From Vanilla planifolia (lineage: Eukaryota; Streptophyta; Magnoliopsida; Asparagales; Orchidaceae): 64,000 bases of DNA. Position numbers and translations under genes: made by a program. The DNA lies in NCBI GenBank assembly GCA_023846275.1, contig CM043872.1, forward strand, positions 25,715,670 to 25,779,669. The letters are read 5' to 3'. Position 1 is the stretch's first letter. Every line of letters begins with the position of its first letter. The notes under the pieces were generated by a model. It searched no databases, was not told where the DNA came from, and saw nothing but the letters and a program-made list of their open reading frames with translations. Shown piece after piece: positions 17,819 through 31,200 of the stretch.

Positions 17819-18942
17819 AAACAGTTTGGTTTCAACCTAATACCAAGTTTTAGGAGTTCTTATTATGTTTTTCTTCGTAAAAGTATAACTTTGTGGTTGG
17901 GGGCAGTTTTCATTGTTTTAGAGGTGTTGAAGTCCAAAGGCCACAATTCTTTTGATTTTAAAATCAAAATTTCAATTTTTTTTAATTAAATTAATTTAAA
18001 CTACATATTTTTTTTATGTCATGTGAAAATATTATTTTTGTAAGATAAGTGTAAGATTCTATTCCCCTTTTCTATTTTTATTGCTTTAAAAATATTTTAT
18101 TTTATTTCTTATTTCAATTCTAAGTAAATTAACACAAACAAAAAAGTAAATTCTAATGTTGCACATTTTATACTCTCTTAGGCAACATTATAGGGTTACA
18201 ATTGACCATATTATGTCAAGATAAGTAGGGGAAACATGAATAGCAAGAGTGGCTGTAAGACATCACAAACGGCTTTGTCAACACCTTCCAATTTGATGGT
18301 GATACATGACACACAAACCTATAAAAGGGCAAATTAACTATCTGAAATATATAAATGAATGCACTACTAAACCTTAAGTGATCAAACTCCTTTTCTAGTT
18401 TCTAAAACTTTCAAGTTTAAAAGCTAACCACCAAAGAGAAGCTTGAGAACAAGGTTTGTAGGAATCTTGACTTCATTATAATCTTCTTAACTTCTGGTGA
18501 AGAAACTCACAAGTGGCAGCACAAACTTTTTCTTAAAGTTCGAATTTTCGATAAAAATTTTAAATCTCTCCACTTCTGTGATGTATCTCTTTCCATTAAA
18601 CACCTTTTTGCAACGGTAGATAACAAACGGTTCATTTGTTGGTCAATTGGAGAGAAATTTTCCTTCATTGCACAAAGGTTGTCATTAGTGTTTTTCCCAA
18701 AGCATAGTTACCACTCCTTTTTGGCAATTGTCACCTTTTCTCATGTAAATATCCACATTTTTAACAAACCTTCACTGGTTTCCCTAGTCCTACAACCTCC
18801 TTACGCTACCAAACTACCCTGGTTCTGAACAAATTGCTGAAGTATTATACTTTCAAGTCATATGATACTTTTAAGCATACATGTTCCCCAACATCATTGG
18901 TCACTCATCAAAACAAACCCTCTACTAATGTCCATAGTTTTC
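17819..18942. other. Intergenic DNA
   Basis: Nothing recognisable: A+T-rich sequence with no long open frame, and no named repeat identified. Confidence 0.5.
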
Positions 18943-19532
18943 TTAGATCAACGCATTGGTCTTGAAGGCCAGGTTGCAGCCATCTCGATCCTGGAAGTTT
19001 ATAACCCGGTTAAGGGCGAAGTATCGCTTCCAACAAGGAAACAAATGGTATAACGTCTTCATAAATTCTACCCACGGTAGTTAGCAAAATAACAAACGGT
19101 TTGAAAAATTTACCTTTTGAAGTCACGTAAAAACAAAATAGAAATCAGCCATGGAACATATGCTACTCATTACAGCCTACAAGTCGTCGATCTCAAAACA
19201 ACAAAAAAGACGAAATATCCAAACATAGATATGGGTTTTACAAAAATCATGATTCCAACAATAATCAGGAAGAAGAAGAACCTGATGAAAGTTATTACCT
19301 TGAGGTGATAAACAGAGGTCACATGTTCACAGGGGGACTCCGATCTGCCAACGATTTGCCTCCGTGTATATATGAAGGCCTCCAATCCAAACCGGAAAGC
19401 AACGCTCACGTGTAGCAAACGACTTCCGTTCCCTTTGATCTGATCTGTGAACACCCCTGAGCTTCTGACTTCTTCACTTGCCGAGGTTGGGATCGGGTTC
19501 CCATTCTGGCTTTCACTCAATGGGGATAACAT
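18943..19532 (-). CDS. Candidate two-exon small gene, unidentified 93-aa protein
   Basis: On the minus strand an ATG at 19532 opens 78 codons (to 19299) that end in a consensus donor (CACCTCAAG|GTAATA). An in-frame stop lies just upstream, so this is the first Met. A 48-bp second exon (18943-18990) follows a good acceptor (AACTTCCAG) and encodes DRDGCNLAFKTNALI and a stop, in matching phase 0. The joined product is soluble-looking: a Ser/Asn/Pro-rich start (MLSPLSESQNGNPIPTS), a middle with SRLLHVSVAFRFGLEAF and a basic YTRRQIVGR stretch. No domain is recognised. Exon 1 is markedly richer in G+C than its flanks, which supports a real transcript. Exon 2 is short, so its choice is the weak point; a non-coding RNA or another splice form is possible. 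Confidence 0.4.
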
Positions 19533-21715
19533 GCCTTTAATTCACAATAAATCGCCTAAAAGAGCATTGCAAACATAAAAGTGAGCTAAATTATTTTATT
19601 TGTGGCCCTAAATGTATGAGATTTCTACAGGATCAAATGAATGGAGAATTAAAATCAAATCAGATATGGTTAGTGCTATGTTAAGATTTAGTCGAACAAT
19701 TTATATCAGTAATGATAGTAGAAAACTTACCCTCTCAGTCTTACATGAATATCAATAAGAGGTCTAAGAAATGAGATCTTTGTTAAGAAGCCAACACATT
19801 TGATGCATTGACACCTACAACTAAATCCCCATGGTCATCCCAATTAAAAGGCAAGACTACATGCTTATCAATAATAAATCCCTAAGTCATGGAGATAAAT
19901 ACTCAACTAGTCCAAAAAGGAGAATTGTTCATGAATGAGTTTGGTTAGAAAATTCATGGGCTTAAGTGATTCTCGAATTGAAAAATTAAAAAGAAAAAAA
20001 AAATTAGGCGACTTCTACTTACTTGAAAATTTTGTCACTAAAAAAAAAACTATCTCAAAGTTTTGCATGAGATGATGATTTTCTTTAAAGTAGTCATTAT
20101 TATTTTTTTTAGAAGAATAAAACATGATTTTGATTTTTTTTTTACATTCACAAAATAATATATAAAAAAATCAATTACATTATTTTCCTAAATGTGCATT
20201 TTGTTTAATGATATTGTTATGTCTTATGATATTTATTTGAAATTTCAAAAAATTTGATTCCATAATTATTAAAATAGTCATTTTAGAAATTATAATTTGA
20301 TCGTTAAAAATGATATTTATATCTCACTCAAATTTGAGAAATGTATATCTATCGTTCATATTGATAATAAAAATTAAAAATATATATATTTCTTGAATTA
20401 TATAAAATTTATTAATATTCACAATACAAGTCATATTTCTATAATATACAGAGATGAAGATTATAATAAGATAGATAATTATTATACTCATTATCTGATT
20501 TAGTAGATATATAATATATAATTGTTTAGTTCATGATATTATATTATATTCTTATAAGAGTATGGCATTTACTATTGATATTTTGCGTATTATATAATTT
20601 GATATAAATTGTTTACTATAAAGATGTCGATACATAAATTTTTTGATTTAGATATTTTAAATGATGACAATTTTGTTTTTTTGATTTTATACATATGTAT
20701 AAGTGAAATTTAATATAATTTAAGATTTTTTTTCTGATTATTATATCTTAAATAAGAAAAAAATAAGTTTTGAAATTATAATTACTTATTAATATTCTAT
20801 TATTGATTTACCAGGTGAACAATTTAGACGAGAGCTTTGACAATAGTTGTAATACCTACCCATACACATTAGGTGAGACATGCACCACGTATCATTCATA
20901 AAATGAGCTATGCATATAATAAGTGTTGTGCATGTCACATATCACTTACACTCTTGTGATAGTTATACTAAATAATCTCAAGACAACTCATGTAAGCAAA
21001 ATTTGTCAAAATCATGTAAATTAAATAAATTTATAAATATTTTTTATTTAGATGTTAATAATATAAAATAATAATAAAGAAAAATAATTTTTATATCATA
21101 AATTAGAAAACATATATACTCATATTTATTTTTTAAACTATGTTTAAAAATACATATGATACAACTTTTGTTATATATATATATGATATTACTTTTGTTT
21201 AAGTTTATTTTTTAGTAAGTTTTTTTTTAAATTTTTAAAAGAGTACTCTTATAAAGGCAAACTAACCCATTAAGGAAAATTTAAACCAATATTTTAATAT
21301 TTTTATTTAGCTTATTAAATTTCAAATGCTAATATATTGGATAAAATGTTGACATATATGTAAAATTATTTTAAATATAATGCTTATTTTGACAAATATG
21401 ATAGGATACAATGATGTAAAGACAATAAAATTTGTATCATCAAAACATATTATCTGAATATCATAATAGTAACATGATATTTGAACAAAAATTGATATAT
21501 AAATATAAGATTATTATTTAGTTTTCTTAAACTAGAGATAATAAAAAATAATGATAATTTGAAATAAAGTAATAATTTAAGATTTATAAAAGCTTAATTA
21601 TAAATTTTATATAGGAACTATTTTGGTTGTGATAACATACTCTTATTTGAAAAACTTAATTTTAAATGTAATATAATAGTTTTGAAACGTTTATGTTTGA
21701 ACACTAATAAATAAA
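19533..21715. other. Intergenic A+T-rich DNA between the small candidate gene and PIEZO
   Basis: Very A+T-rich, with many poly-A and poly-T runs and a short (TA)n near 21,172. No gene is seen. The promoters of the minus-strand candidate and of PIEZO must lie towards the two ends. Confidence 0.55.
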
Positions 21716-22204
21716 GATGCTTTCTTTTGAAAAACAAACGAGAGAGAATTGGGTTGTCGCTTCACGACATTGACCATAACAGCGTTGGCAATGCTGCTGC
21801 TTGAATCCGAAGCAAAGCGAGCAAACCGACGATTCTGCCTTCCTCTTCTTTCCCGTAGCGGTGCCTTCCATGGTCCGTGTCTCGTGTTATCTATTTTTAG
21901 CATTTGCAGTTGGAGAGCATTCGATATAATAGAAAAAAAAGTTGCACTTTCCAGGAATTTGTTACCAATTGAGGTCTCCACCTCGACCAATAGGCTCCAT
22001 CAGAAGGGGATCGCTTCCCTAATTTGCTTTCGTAGTTGCTGAAGTGCCTGCTGGTGTTGCAGTAATTCATGCTTTCCGGCTACGATGTTGGGGGTGAAGA
22101 CAACTCGAGACCGGGATTCACGTTTTCGTGGGGTGCATGAGGCCCGATTGCTCGTTGCCTGTGATTGAACGATGGCTGGAGGAATTTATAGGGAGAGGAG
22201 ATAT
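21716..22204 (+). promoter_or_regulatory. PIEZO 5' leader and promoter-proximal region, G+C-enriched, with upstream ATGs
   Basis: The composition changes sharply here from A+T-rich to near balanced, with CpG-containing words such as TTGTCGCTTCACGACATTG. This is typical of a plant gene 5' end. Open frames on both strands (21691-21990 minus; 21749-22042 and 22128-22343 plus) show no domain and are best read as leader sequence. Two plus-strand ATGs (21749 and 22128) start out-of-frame upstream open frames, and the second overlaps the PIEZO start. An in-frame ATG at 22172 would add 11 residues (MAGGIYRERRY). The transcription start was not located. Confidence 0.5.
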
Positions 22205-22253
22205 ATGTGGACCTTTCTTGGTCGTTTCGTCCTGCCTCTACTCCTCGTGGGAG
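22205..22253 (+). CDS. PIEZO exon 1
   Basis: Encodes MWTFLGRFVLPLLLVG plus the first base of an Ala codon, the start of the first membrane segment. The donor is GGAG|GTATTG at 22254. The next exon supplies CA to complete GCA. The in-frame alternative start at 22172 would lengthen it to 82 bp. Confidence 0.88.
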
Positions 22254-25200
22254 GTATTGACGCCTTCGATTGTATCTTCTACGTGTTTCTATCGGGTTTT
22301 GCTCTCTTATGTGTTATTTCTTATTCAGTTAGGGGTGCTATAAACTGTAATATGATTGATCATGTTCACTGTTGGTCAGGAGCAGTTTCTATGGAGTAAC
22401 ATTTACACAGCAAAGCGGCATGTGTTGGGATCAACCCCTTTTTAAAATATTTAGTATTAGATGAAAAAGAACCGGCTTTAGTTTTCTGAATTTTATTGCT
22501 TTCTACATGGCCTGCCGAACACCTTTATCAAACTGACATGGCTGCCTCACTTGGGACTTAGTGAATATATTAGCCAAATGTTTCTTGGAGGAAACAAGAA
22601 TGAAATTGAGAACTTTAGCTTAATATTGAATGCGAAATATGTGCTGAATCTGTTCATGATCGATAGGATTTTTTGCAATGTGGATAGAAACACTGTTGTC
22701 AAGATCAACTAGTTTGGGAATGTTTGTGAACAAGTCCTTGAGTAACTTGAGTACATTGTTTAACCAAACAATTTCCTTAAATACTCTAGAGATCAATCCA
22801 TTTTCTTCTTTGGAAGTAGTCAAAGAAATTGTGGGTTGCTTTTTGATCTTTGTGTTGCAAGTGAGTTCCTTTTAAACATTATATAACTTGCAAAAGATTA
22901 TCTAGTGGTTGAACATGAACTTCAATTTGCATCAGAATATATTTGTAAATTAGTTGGTTATCCTAAGGCTAGAAAATGTAATTATCAATGACTTTTTGAA
23001 TATAGAGTATGCCCCATTTAGCTAAAGTTATGTGATGTTGTTTTTTTAATTGTATGAATCGGTGGAGAATTTTAATGACATGTAAGATATTGTCTTGTTA
23101 GTGTTTTGTAGTTGAGATGCTGAACAATTTGCTCATAAGACAAAACTCCTATGAGTAAGTTAGGTACTTAAGTTGAGATTCCATGCTAAGTTACTTGTGT
23201 TACCACCTTGACATTTTCAAGGTCTATTTCATCAATCACCATGTAAGCATGCTTTTGTTGGTTGTTACAGATACTTGCTTTTGTTTGCTACACTTGTAAA
23301 CTAAGAAATAATGCAGGGATCCCAAAAGTTTTTTATTTTTGAATCAACTTTGAGGGTACTTCTTGAACTTGTAACAACATTTGTTTATATATTTTCACAA
23401 TAAGATCATTTACATAGACAAGAACAATAAACTTAGTGTTGCTTAAATCATTGTAAACGAGGTATGATGTACACCGTGAAAGGGAGTTGTATTTTATAGA
23501 TATTGTTCAAAATGATGTAAAAGTACAGATAGAGGTTGATTTCAGCCAATGTTTCATGGTTGGATCAAGGGGTTTCCCACAAACTCTTTGGCAAAGTGCA
23601 CCTATAACTTGTGCTCACTTTTGTAGAATTTTGGACCTTATGGAAATTCTGGATTCGTTGTCCCTTGGTTGGAAGTGGGCCAGTTGTGTGGGGCTCAATT
23701 GCTTTGGCCAAGGAATCTTAGAGTGGATATTTTCGAGCTTGTTCCAATTGAATTCTCCGTCATGGATGTTGCTGAGGTGACCCTCTTAGTCTTGGCTTTT
23801 GACCATGCTGTTTCTAAACGTGTTAATTATTTGGTGGACATACTTCATGACTGCCGCTACTCCATCTGAATTGCTTGTGAATTGTGCAAGAGGTGGGCCA
23901 CTTTGATGGATTAAAGGTTGTAAACATGGGATTTGATTACCACTTCAATAAAAAAGATGATAGGGTTTTTATATGGCATGGGGGACCTTGGATGATTGAT
24001 AATTAGGTTATTGGACACTAGGCTTGGTCCCCCACTTTCAGGTCCTATTCGACAACAATCATAAACTCTAGTCAGGGTTTGTATGTTAGGTCTATTGATG
24101 GTCCACTGTGGTTGGAAAAATTTTATTAAGATCATTTGTGCAGTAGGTATGTCGATGTAACTTGGCACTGTTACTCTTGAGGTTGATGGGTTGGGGCTGC
24201 TTTTGTATGAGTTTATATTTGATTAGAAGCCCATCCCCATAGGAATTTGGGTCAATGGCCCTTTGGGCTACTTTTTCTAGAGATTTGAGTACAAAAGGTT
24301 TTTCATGGTTTCTTTTGGTTGTGGCCAGGTGGGCCACTTCATAGGTGCTTGTTTATTAACTATTGTTCTTACATCTATCCCCTCATCAAAATTGCATCCA
24401 ACTAATCATGGTGATGCTCCTTAGTCTAGTGAATCCCCACATGTCATCAACCTCCTAGGCCTGATGAGTTTGGTCTTGGATGGTGATGAATAGGGGCCGT
24501 GGATGTTGGCCCCCCCTTAGATAGCATCGGGATAGTAGCAAGTGGGAATTGATCCATTCTACTAGTGCTATGCAGAAGATTTCCCCCTTCTACTAAGATT
24601 AGCCCCAGACCTTGCCCAGGCCAACTGGGGAGTTGGCCTTTATCGCTTGTTTAGCCATGATTGCTTTGCTTACTCCTGTTTCTTTTGCAAGTTCAGGTTG
24701 CTAGGGCCCACCCTCGTCTCACATGTGCTACTCCCCCTCGGGCTATTGGTTTGGTTTCTAAAGGCTCTTTTGTTACTATCGAAATTGCTATGGTCCATTG
24801 CTATACACTTCTTGCATCGGGTCATTGCTCTCTTCTTGCTGGGTTCTAATAGATGTGGGCCTTCTGGAATCAAAAGAAAATTTGATTATGTTTGTTTCTC
24901 CTGTCTTGGTTCTAAAATATTGTGGCTTCTTGGAGGTGACTAGCCTTGAGCAATCCTCCTACTTTCTTAAGAACTAAGTTTTCACGTTCCCTTGAGGCTT
25001 TGCACCAATGGAGTCGATCTTAGCTTGGAGATATCTATTCTTCTTACCAACATTTGGAGTCTGCCATTTCGGAGCTTCAAGCCTAGGATTCCTCTCATGA
25101 CTTCCTTAATCTTGGTGAGCACCAGCATTACTTGCAACTTGTTTCTGAGTATCATGGTAGTCTTTCCAATGCGAAGTTTAGGTGGTGGCTGTGCATTAGT

Positions 25201-28200
25201 TTGGATGGTTGCAATTTGGAAGCCAGAATATATATATATTTTTTTTACCATAGGGTGATAACCAACTGCAGGAGGTAGAGTCACATTCATGTTTTTGTAA
25301 AACCATTGGGTACCTTGGTTGGTGACTTCCTTGATAGGATCTCATTGATCATGTCGGATTTTTTTCCATAAGAAGTGATGTCCTGCAATGCCACCTTAGG
25401 TCACTTTTTTCCTCGGCTCAAAGAAAACCTTTCTCCTGCATAGGTCGATGGGCTGGCCTTTTTATTACCTATTATAAGATACATCATGCCATTTTCTCCA
25501 CGGGGCCCAATCATGCTCTCAAGGTGGACAACATTGCTTTATTTATCAAGTTCCATTTGGATATCACCCAAAAAGATATCATCACTGTGGTGGAGCAAGT
25601 ATTCTTTTCGGGGTACATGCCTTCTTGATGGAGAAATATGTTGGTCGTTTTGATTTTGAAGGTTCAAGGGGCTTTCGAGCCCAATTAGCTTTATATCATC
25701 TGTTTTTGCAACACCATTTGTAAGGTCATGGTGCATATTCTTGTTAAATTGTTGCAACATTTTCTTCTAAATCTTGTTACCCTTGAGCTGGTAGGCTTTG
25801 TAAGGGGGCTTTCTATTTCTGATAACTACTTTATTTCTTAGTAGCTTATGCATTAGCTCTCTAATTCTTCTTCGGAAGGCTTGATGGCCGTGAAGGTGGA
25901 GTTGGAGTAGGCCTAAGGTCAAATATGTTTGGATTTCATTGCCGCATTTCTGTTGGACCAGGGAAGCTTGAATTGAGATTTGCTTATGTTGCATTTTGGA
26001 GAAGATCTAGTTTGTAGGATTCTATGACTTGATCATGAAAATTAGGGTTTGGGGAACCATCTAATGTGGAATGCTATTGAGTTTGTGAAGGCGGACAATG
26101 TTGCTTGGCTTAGAACATCCGCATGTAGGCTTGCATTGTTACTTTTATGTGGTGGGTGTACCACGATGCTATTTTTAACTATGCATGGCTTGTGTGGTCG
26201 GCATTTCATGCACCTTTGATTGCTTGTGGGTCTGCCTTTCTACCAAGGTCACTTATCATGTGTTTTTGCATCGTGACTAAGCAACGTTTGTTACATATCT
26301 GTCGTGCATTGACCCATTTAAGCTTCCTTTCAATCTCTCAACTTACCTCTTAGTTGCATGTAGTGGTACATCATAGGAGATCACCATGATAATGTTGTGG
26401 CTCTAGTTGTCACTATGTTTACCACTTGTGTTGTAATTGGAATTGCAAAGCTTATTCATGACCCACCCTTCAGCACGCGATCTTACTGAGGACTATTCTA
26501 TTGAACTTGCTGGCTAATTCCCATCATCCTATGTTGGAGCATTGGATGTCTCTGCCTTCTTGGTCTTTTTAGCTTCTCTTTCTCTTGGTGGCTTTTGTTC
26601 ACTTCACTTAGATCAAGTTGAGCTGTGATGTTTTTATGTATTCAAATGGTCATGAGGGCATTGGCTGTCTTTCGGGATTACTTTGGGGCTTTCTTGTTGG
26701 TCGTGGGTTGGAGGGCTCATATGCTGCACTTATTTCTATGGTGGTGTGAACGTTTTATGAGGCTATTTTTGCTATGTATCTATTCTTGTCTGCGAACTCA
26801 TGGATTTGGCTTGAGAGCAAGTCACCTCTTTTTTGCTTAGAGTCTGCAATCCTTCTACTTTGGTTGATGATCACACTTGAAATCCTTGTTTGCTTTTATT
26901 GCGCTCTAGAGCTTTATTAAGAATAACGTTACCCAATACTTTGGGATGGAAATTATGCAAACAATTGTTTGCCCACATAGACCTTGTTCTGATTGTTTAG
27001 GGGTTATATGGCCATTTTAGTTGGCGATATTTTGTATGATCCTTATTGAGGTTTTAATAATATAGGCTGTGGCCGGCTATTTAAAAAAAATGATATGATG
27101 TGATGAACATTGAGTGAATCCATAGGTAAGGCTTTAGAAAAAAATTTTGTATTTGTTCGGTTTGCAAACCAACTTAGATTTATTTTGATTGAGGCCTTGG
27201 TGAGTTTGCAAGAAAATTTCTTCAAAGTCTTCTTTGAGAAATGCTTTATTGACATCAAATTGGGTCACTAATACGCCTCATGTGAAGTTGGAACGTTAGG
27301 GCTCCCTGGAATCGCTCAAGTATAGCTATTATTGTTGCCTTCTTTAGCCTTTCTCTTTGCCCATCTTCTGGCTTATTCTACTCTTGCATGACGCATTGCT
27401 GATGTTCTTCCTCTCTTTTGTGGGATGATTTGAGGTCCCAGTGGTTTCAACTTCAATAATGAATTCTATTTTTCCAAGCTTTCTATGCATGTTTTGATTA
27501 GCGCTTCCAACCAAGGCACTTCTCACTTTCCCTCTTCATCGCAGATGTGGGCACCATGCTTCTTCGACAGTCTAGCTGGGCATTGCTTTTGAAGGTTTTG
27601 TTGCCGCATCTTCATTTACCCTGAGCTCATCTCCTTTCCCCAATCATATAGCAACCTTTTGTGAGAATACTAGGGTCCTCCTCTTCATGACCTATGCTCA
27701 TTGTAAGGTTTTAATCACTCCCATAAAAAGCCTTGATGTAGCTACTGCAAGGCTCCCTAAGTGAGTCTCATTGTTCTGCCACCAGCCCCAATCTCGACCA
27801 TAGAGACTCTAGTCGGTGTTTTGAAATTTGTCTTTCTGTCCTACCCTCCTTCATTCTTGACTTGCTGGTCTGTTTTCTCCTGGCACTCCTAGGCCTCCTA
27901 CTTGTTGAATTTCTTGCCATGTTAAGACAGTGATTTCTTTCTTTGATGAGGAAATTCTGTTTGATGAAATCCAATGGGGATGCTCACTTGTGGGGCACTG
28001 CATTGGCAAGAGACCTTAGAACCACATGGTTTAAGTTATCTGCAAATTTTGGAACCCAAAGGGTAGTCTTGAAGTCCTTGGCTTGCATGGAGGCTTCTTC
28101 CCATTTAAATTTTCACTGGAAGAGGATCCCCTCTTGGTTATCTAAGATAGGTTCTAGTCCTCCATTGATGGCTGCACCCTTATCCTTTGTAGTACTGGTG

Positions 28201-31200
28201 GAAATTTGAATCTCCAGAAAGTTTTCTTCGGCAGTTTTTCTGAATTTACTGCTTTCTACTAGGCTTGAACTTCTGATTAGACATACAGGATAATGCTGTG
28301 AATAAGGTACGGAATGTCTAAGGTGGGAATTCACAGGAAGAAAAAGGTTCTGTACAGGAATTTGTAGGGTTGTGTTATAAAAAATATATGGAATAATCCC
28401 TTGATTCATGAGGATTTTATCAAGGAGTTGTTAATATGAAATGTCTGGTGGATATGGAGTCAATCAATAGCTTATATTGAGGGATAAATATGGAATGACC
28501 TATACAACTAACACCAAATAGTTCCTATTTAGTCCAAAATTTCAAGACATATTATTAGTATTTCTGAGATTTCCAGTCCACTATTCCTTGTAAGTTTGAT
28601 CTAGTTTATGCCTTTAGGATTAAGCTTAACATTCATGAATATATTAATAGTTGCTAATGTATTAAACTTGTAGCTATTTACTTTAAATTAACATTTATTA
28701 GCCTGTGCGATTGGCTATTAATCCCTAATGCATTAGTGACACTAAAAATTTACCTGCAAGCTTAGTATCTGGAAAGGGCTTCACCACTATTTTTTTTTAC
28801 AAATTTACTATGTTGTTAAAGTAATTCATGACTAATACTACTTAAAAATCCTTGAAAGCATCCATTCTTCCTGAAATAGCTATATTCAAGCTAATTACAA
28901 TTCAGCATCCCCTCAACCTCATTGGCCCATGCCCTTGATCTGCATTAAATTTGCCAAACATCAAAAAAAAAAAAACATTGGATGACGTGCTTGATTTTTG
29001 CCTCATTAGTTAACATTATAATTAATCTCCACAATCTACAGTTCAATATATGTAGTCCTTGGACAGCAAAATAGCACTTTTATGTGGGAAACCATTTTCT
29101 ACTTTCAAGTTCTTGAACATTGGAATTACTCATTGAAACATCCCACCCCATTCTCTTCAGTTAACTACTCTGGTGTCGCTAATGAGTGGTAGTTGGGGGT
29201 GCTCATTCAACTGATAGCCGTCAAAGGGTTCACATTTAGATTGCCTCCTAACACCTGCGTAGCAATAAAATCAGATTTACCTTTAGATTTTCTCTTTTTA
29301 TAACTTATTGTTCCCATCACTAAATAGCTATAGAGAAAAAAAAATGTAGTTCCAGTTTTTTATTTTTGTCATAGAATTGTTTTATTCTCATGCCTTTAAT
29401 GATCGAAAGGAATGTTGAAGCATGAAATTGCTGTCTATGAAATGTATCAATGTACAGTAGTTGAACTATTCTCCTCTTTCATTTCTCTATTTCTTCACCC
29501 ACATCTTCCGTGCATACATCTTTCTTTCTATAATTGCTCCTGAATGAAAGTTTTTTTTTTCTCCTATCACATCTCTTTATGTAGGATTTGTTTGTTAGGA
29601 TTTTACAATCCAGTTTCAAATTGTAAATATATTATATAAAACCTCATTAAGACATTATAACGTCTTAAAAGTTCTGGCCAGGACAGAGGGTCACACAAAG
29701 CCATATGGCTCTTGTTTGCCATAAGGTTTATATCAAGTTCATTGGGAGCTTATGAATTGGATTTGTGTTTACTCAAACTCCAATCAAGTAATAGCCTAAT
29801 GCTCTCAGTATTAATTTTGGTTTGTTGAACATTTAACATTCTGAAAATAGGGTTGTGGTGGTTCTTCTCTGGCTGAATAAAGCATCATCTTAGTGCTTAT
29901 TTTAGTAGTTGGCTATTTCTACAAGTTTTAAATGAATTTAGGCATTGATGGTATCATAAATTTATTATTTAGGTCATGGGATTGGGGTGATTGGGGAATG
30001 CCCTTGTCATATGACCTTTCTATGATTCTTTTGCATGACTCTTTGTATAAACCTTCTTAAACGATTAATATAGGTATTTCAAATTTATTATGCAGGTCAA
30101 AACTCATGGAGCATCTAAATTTTCTCTTATTATTTTAATTCTTCGTATTATCTGCAGAAATTTTGGTTTGTTGGACATTTTACATTCTGAATGTAGTGTA
30201 TGGTGGTTCTTCTCTTGTTGAGCATCATCTTAGTGCTCGTTTTAGTAGGTTGGCTATTTCTTGAAGTTTTAAATGAATTTAGGCATTGATGTTGTCATAA
30301 ATTTATTATTGTAGTCAAAACTCATGAAGCAACTATATTTTCTCTCATTTGTTATGTTCGGACTTCGTGTTTTCTGCAGAAATTAAATGTACTTTTATGT
30401 CAAATTCAATTTTGCAGCATCTTTACTTGACTGGAGCTTGATTTCTCTTACCAATTTATTGATCTTTTTGGCTATTCAGTTAAGTGGTACAACAAGAGGT
30501 ATGTTTTTCATCCCTCGTAGTCTAGTTTCTTAAAAATGGATGTTCTTGTTGCTTTTGGGGTGTCATAAGTTTTTAAAGTAGTTTAATACATGATGCTTGC
30601 TTCTGGAGATTTTGATACTTTTGGTTGATATTATTACTGTACATGGTATCAATACCTATCAGGAATATATGAGTGCAAGTTTTGGTCCTTGTTTTTAGCT
30701 AATTGATATATTTTACTTGTATAATTCATGTGGTTATTTTTAGGTCATTCATGGATTAGACTCGAGTAATTGATTAGAGATCAATCTAGGTCTTGAGACA
30801 AGTATTGGTAGGTCCTATTAATACTTTATCCTTATTGTAAGAGTCTTGAGAGAAGTAATAGACCCTCAAGAAAAAGGAATGCCAACACCCCTTCATGGAT
30901 GTAATTCCTTGATGAAGGTACAAAAAAGGCATGGCAACATCCCTTGAGAGATAGTTTGAGGAAGGTTTAGATTGATGTACTACGACTTTTTTAGATGATG
31001 TGAAACTTGAGGAAGGTTGTTCATATAAATTCAAGTATAGAAAAGTCAAATAAAGTATTGAGAAAGAAGTAAAAGCCCAATTACCACCCAAAACCCAAAA
31101 GTCTAGATGATTCCTTTCAACACTTGAGGTTAACTTTTTTAGTGTCGAGAATATGTATTGAGAAATATTAAGGCTTCAAGTATCATGATACAAGGAGATT

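Noticed and set aside
21691-21990. 99-codon minus-strand open frame before PIEZO
   Set aside because: Lies in the G+C-enriched leader region, has no recognised motif and no splice or start context of its own. A divergent gene is possible but unsupported.
21749-22042. 97-codon plus-strand frame with a hydrophobic start
   Set aside because: The start looks signal-like, but the remainder is unordered and it sits in the probable PIEZO leader. Kept only as an upstream open frame.
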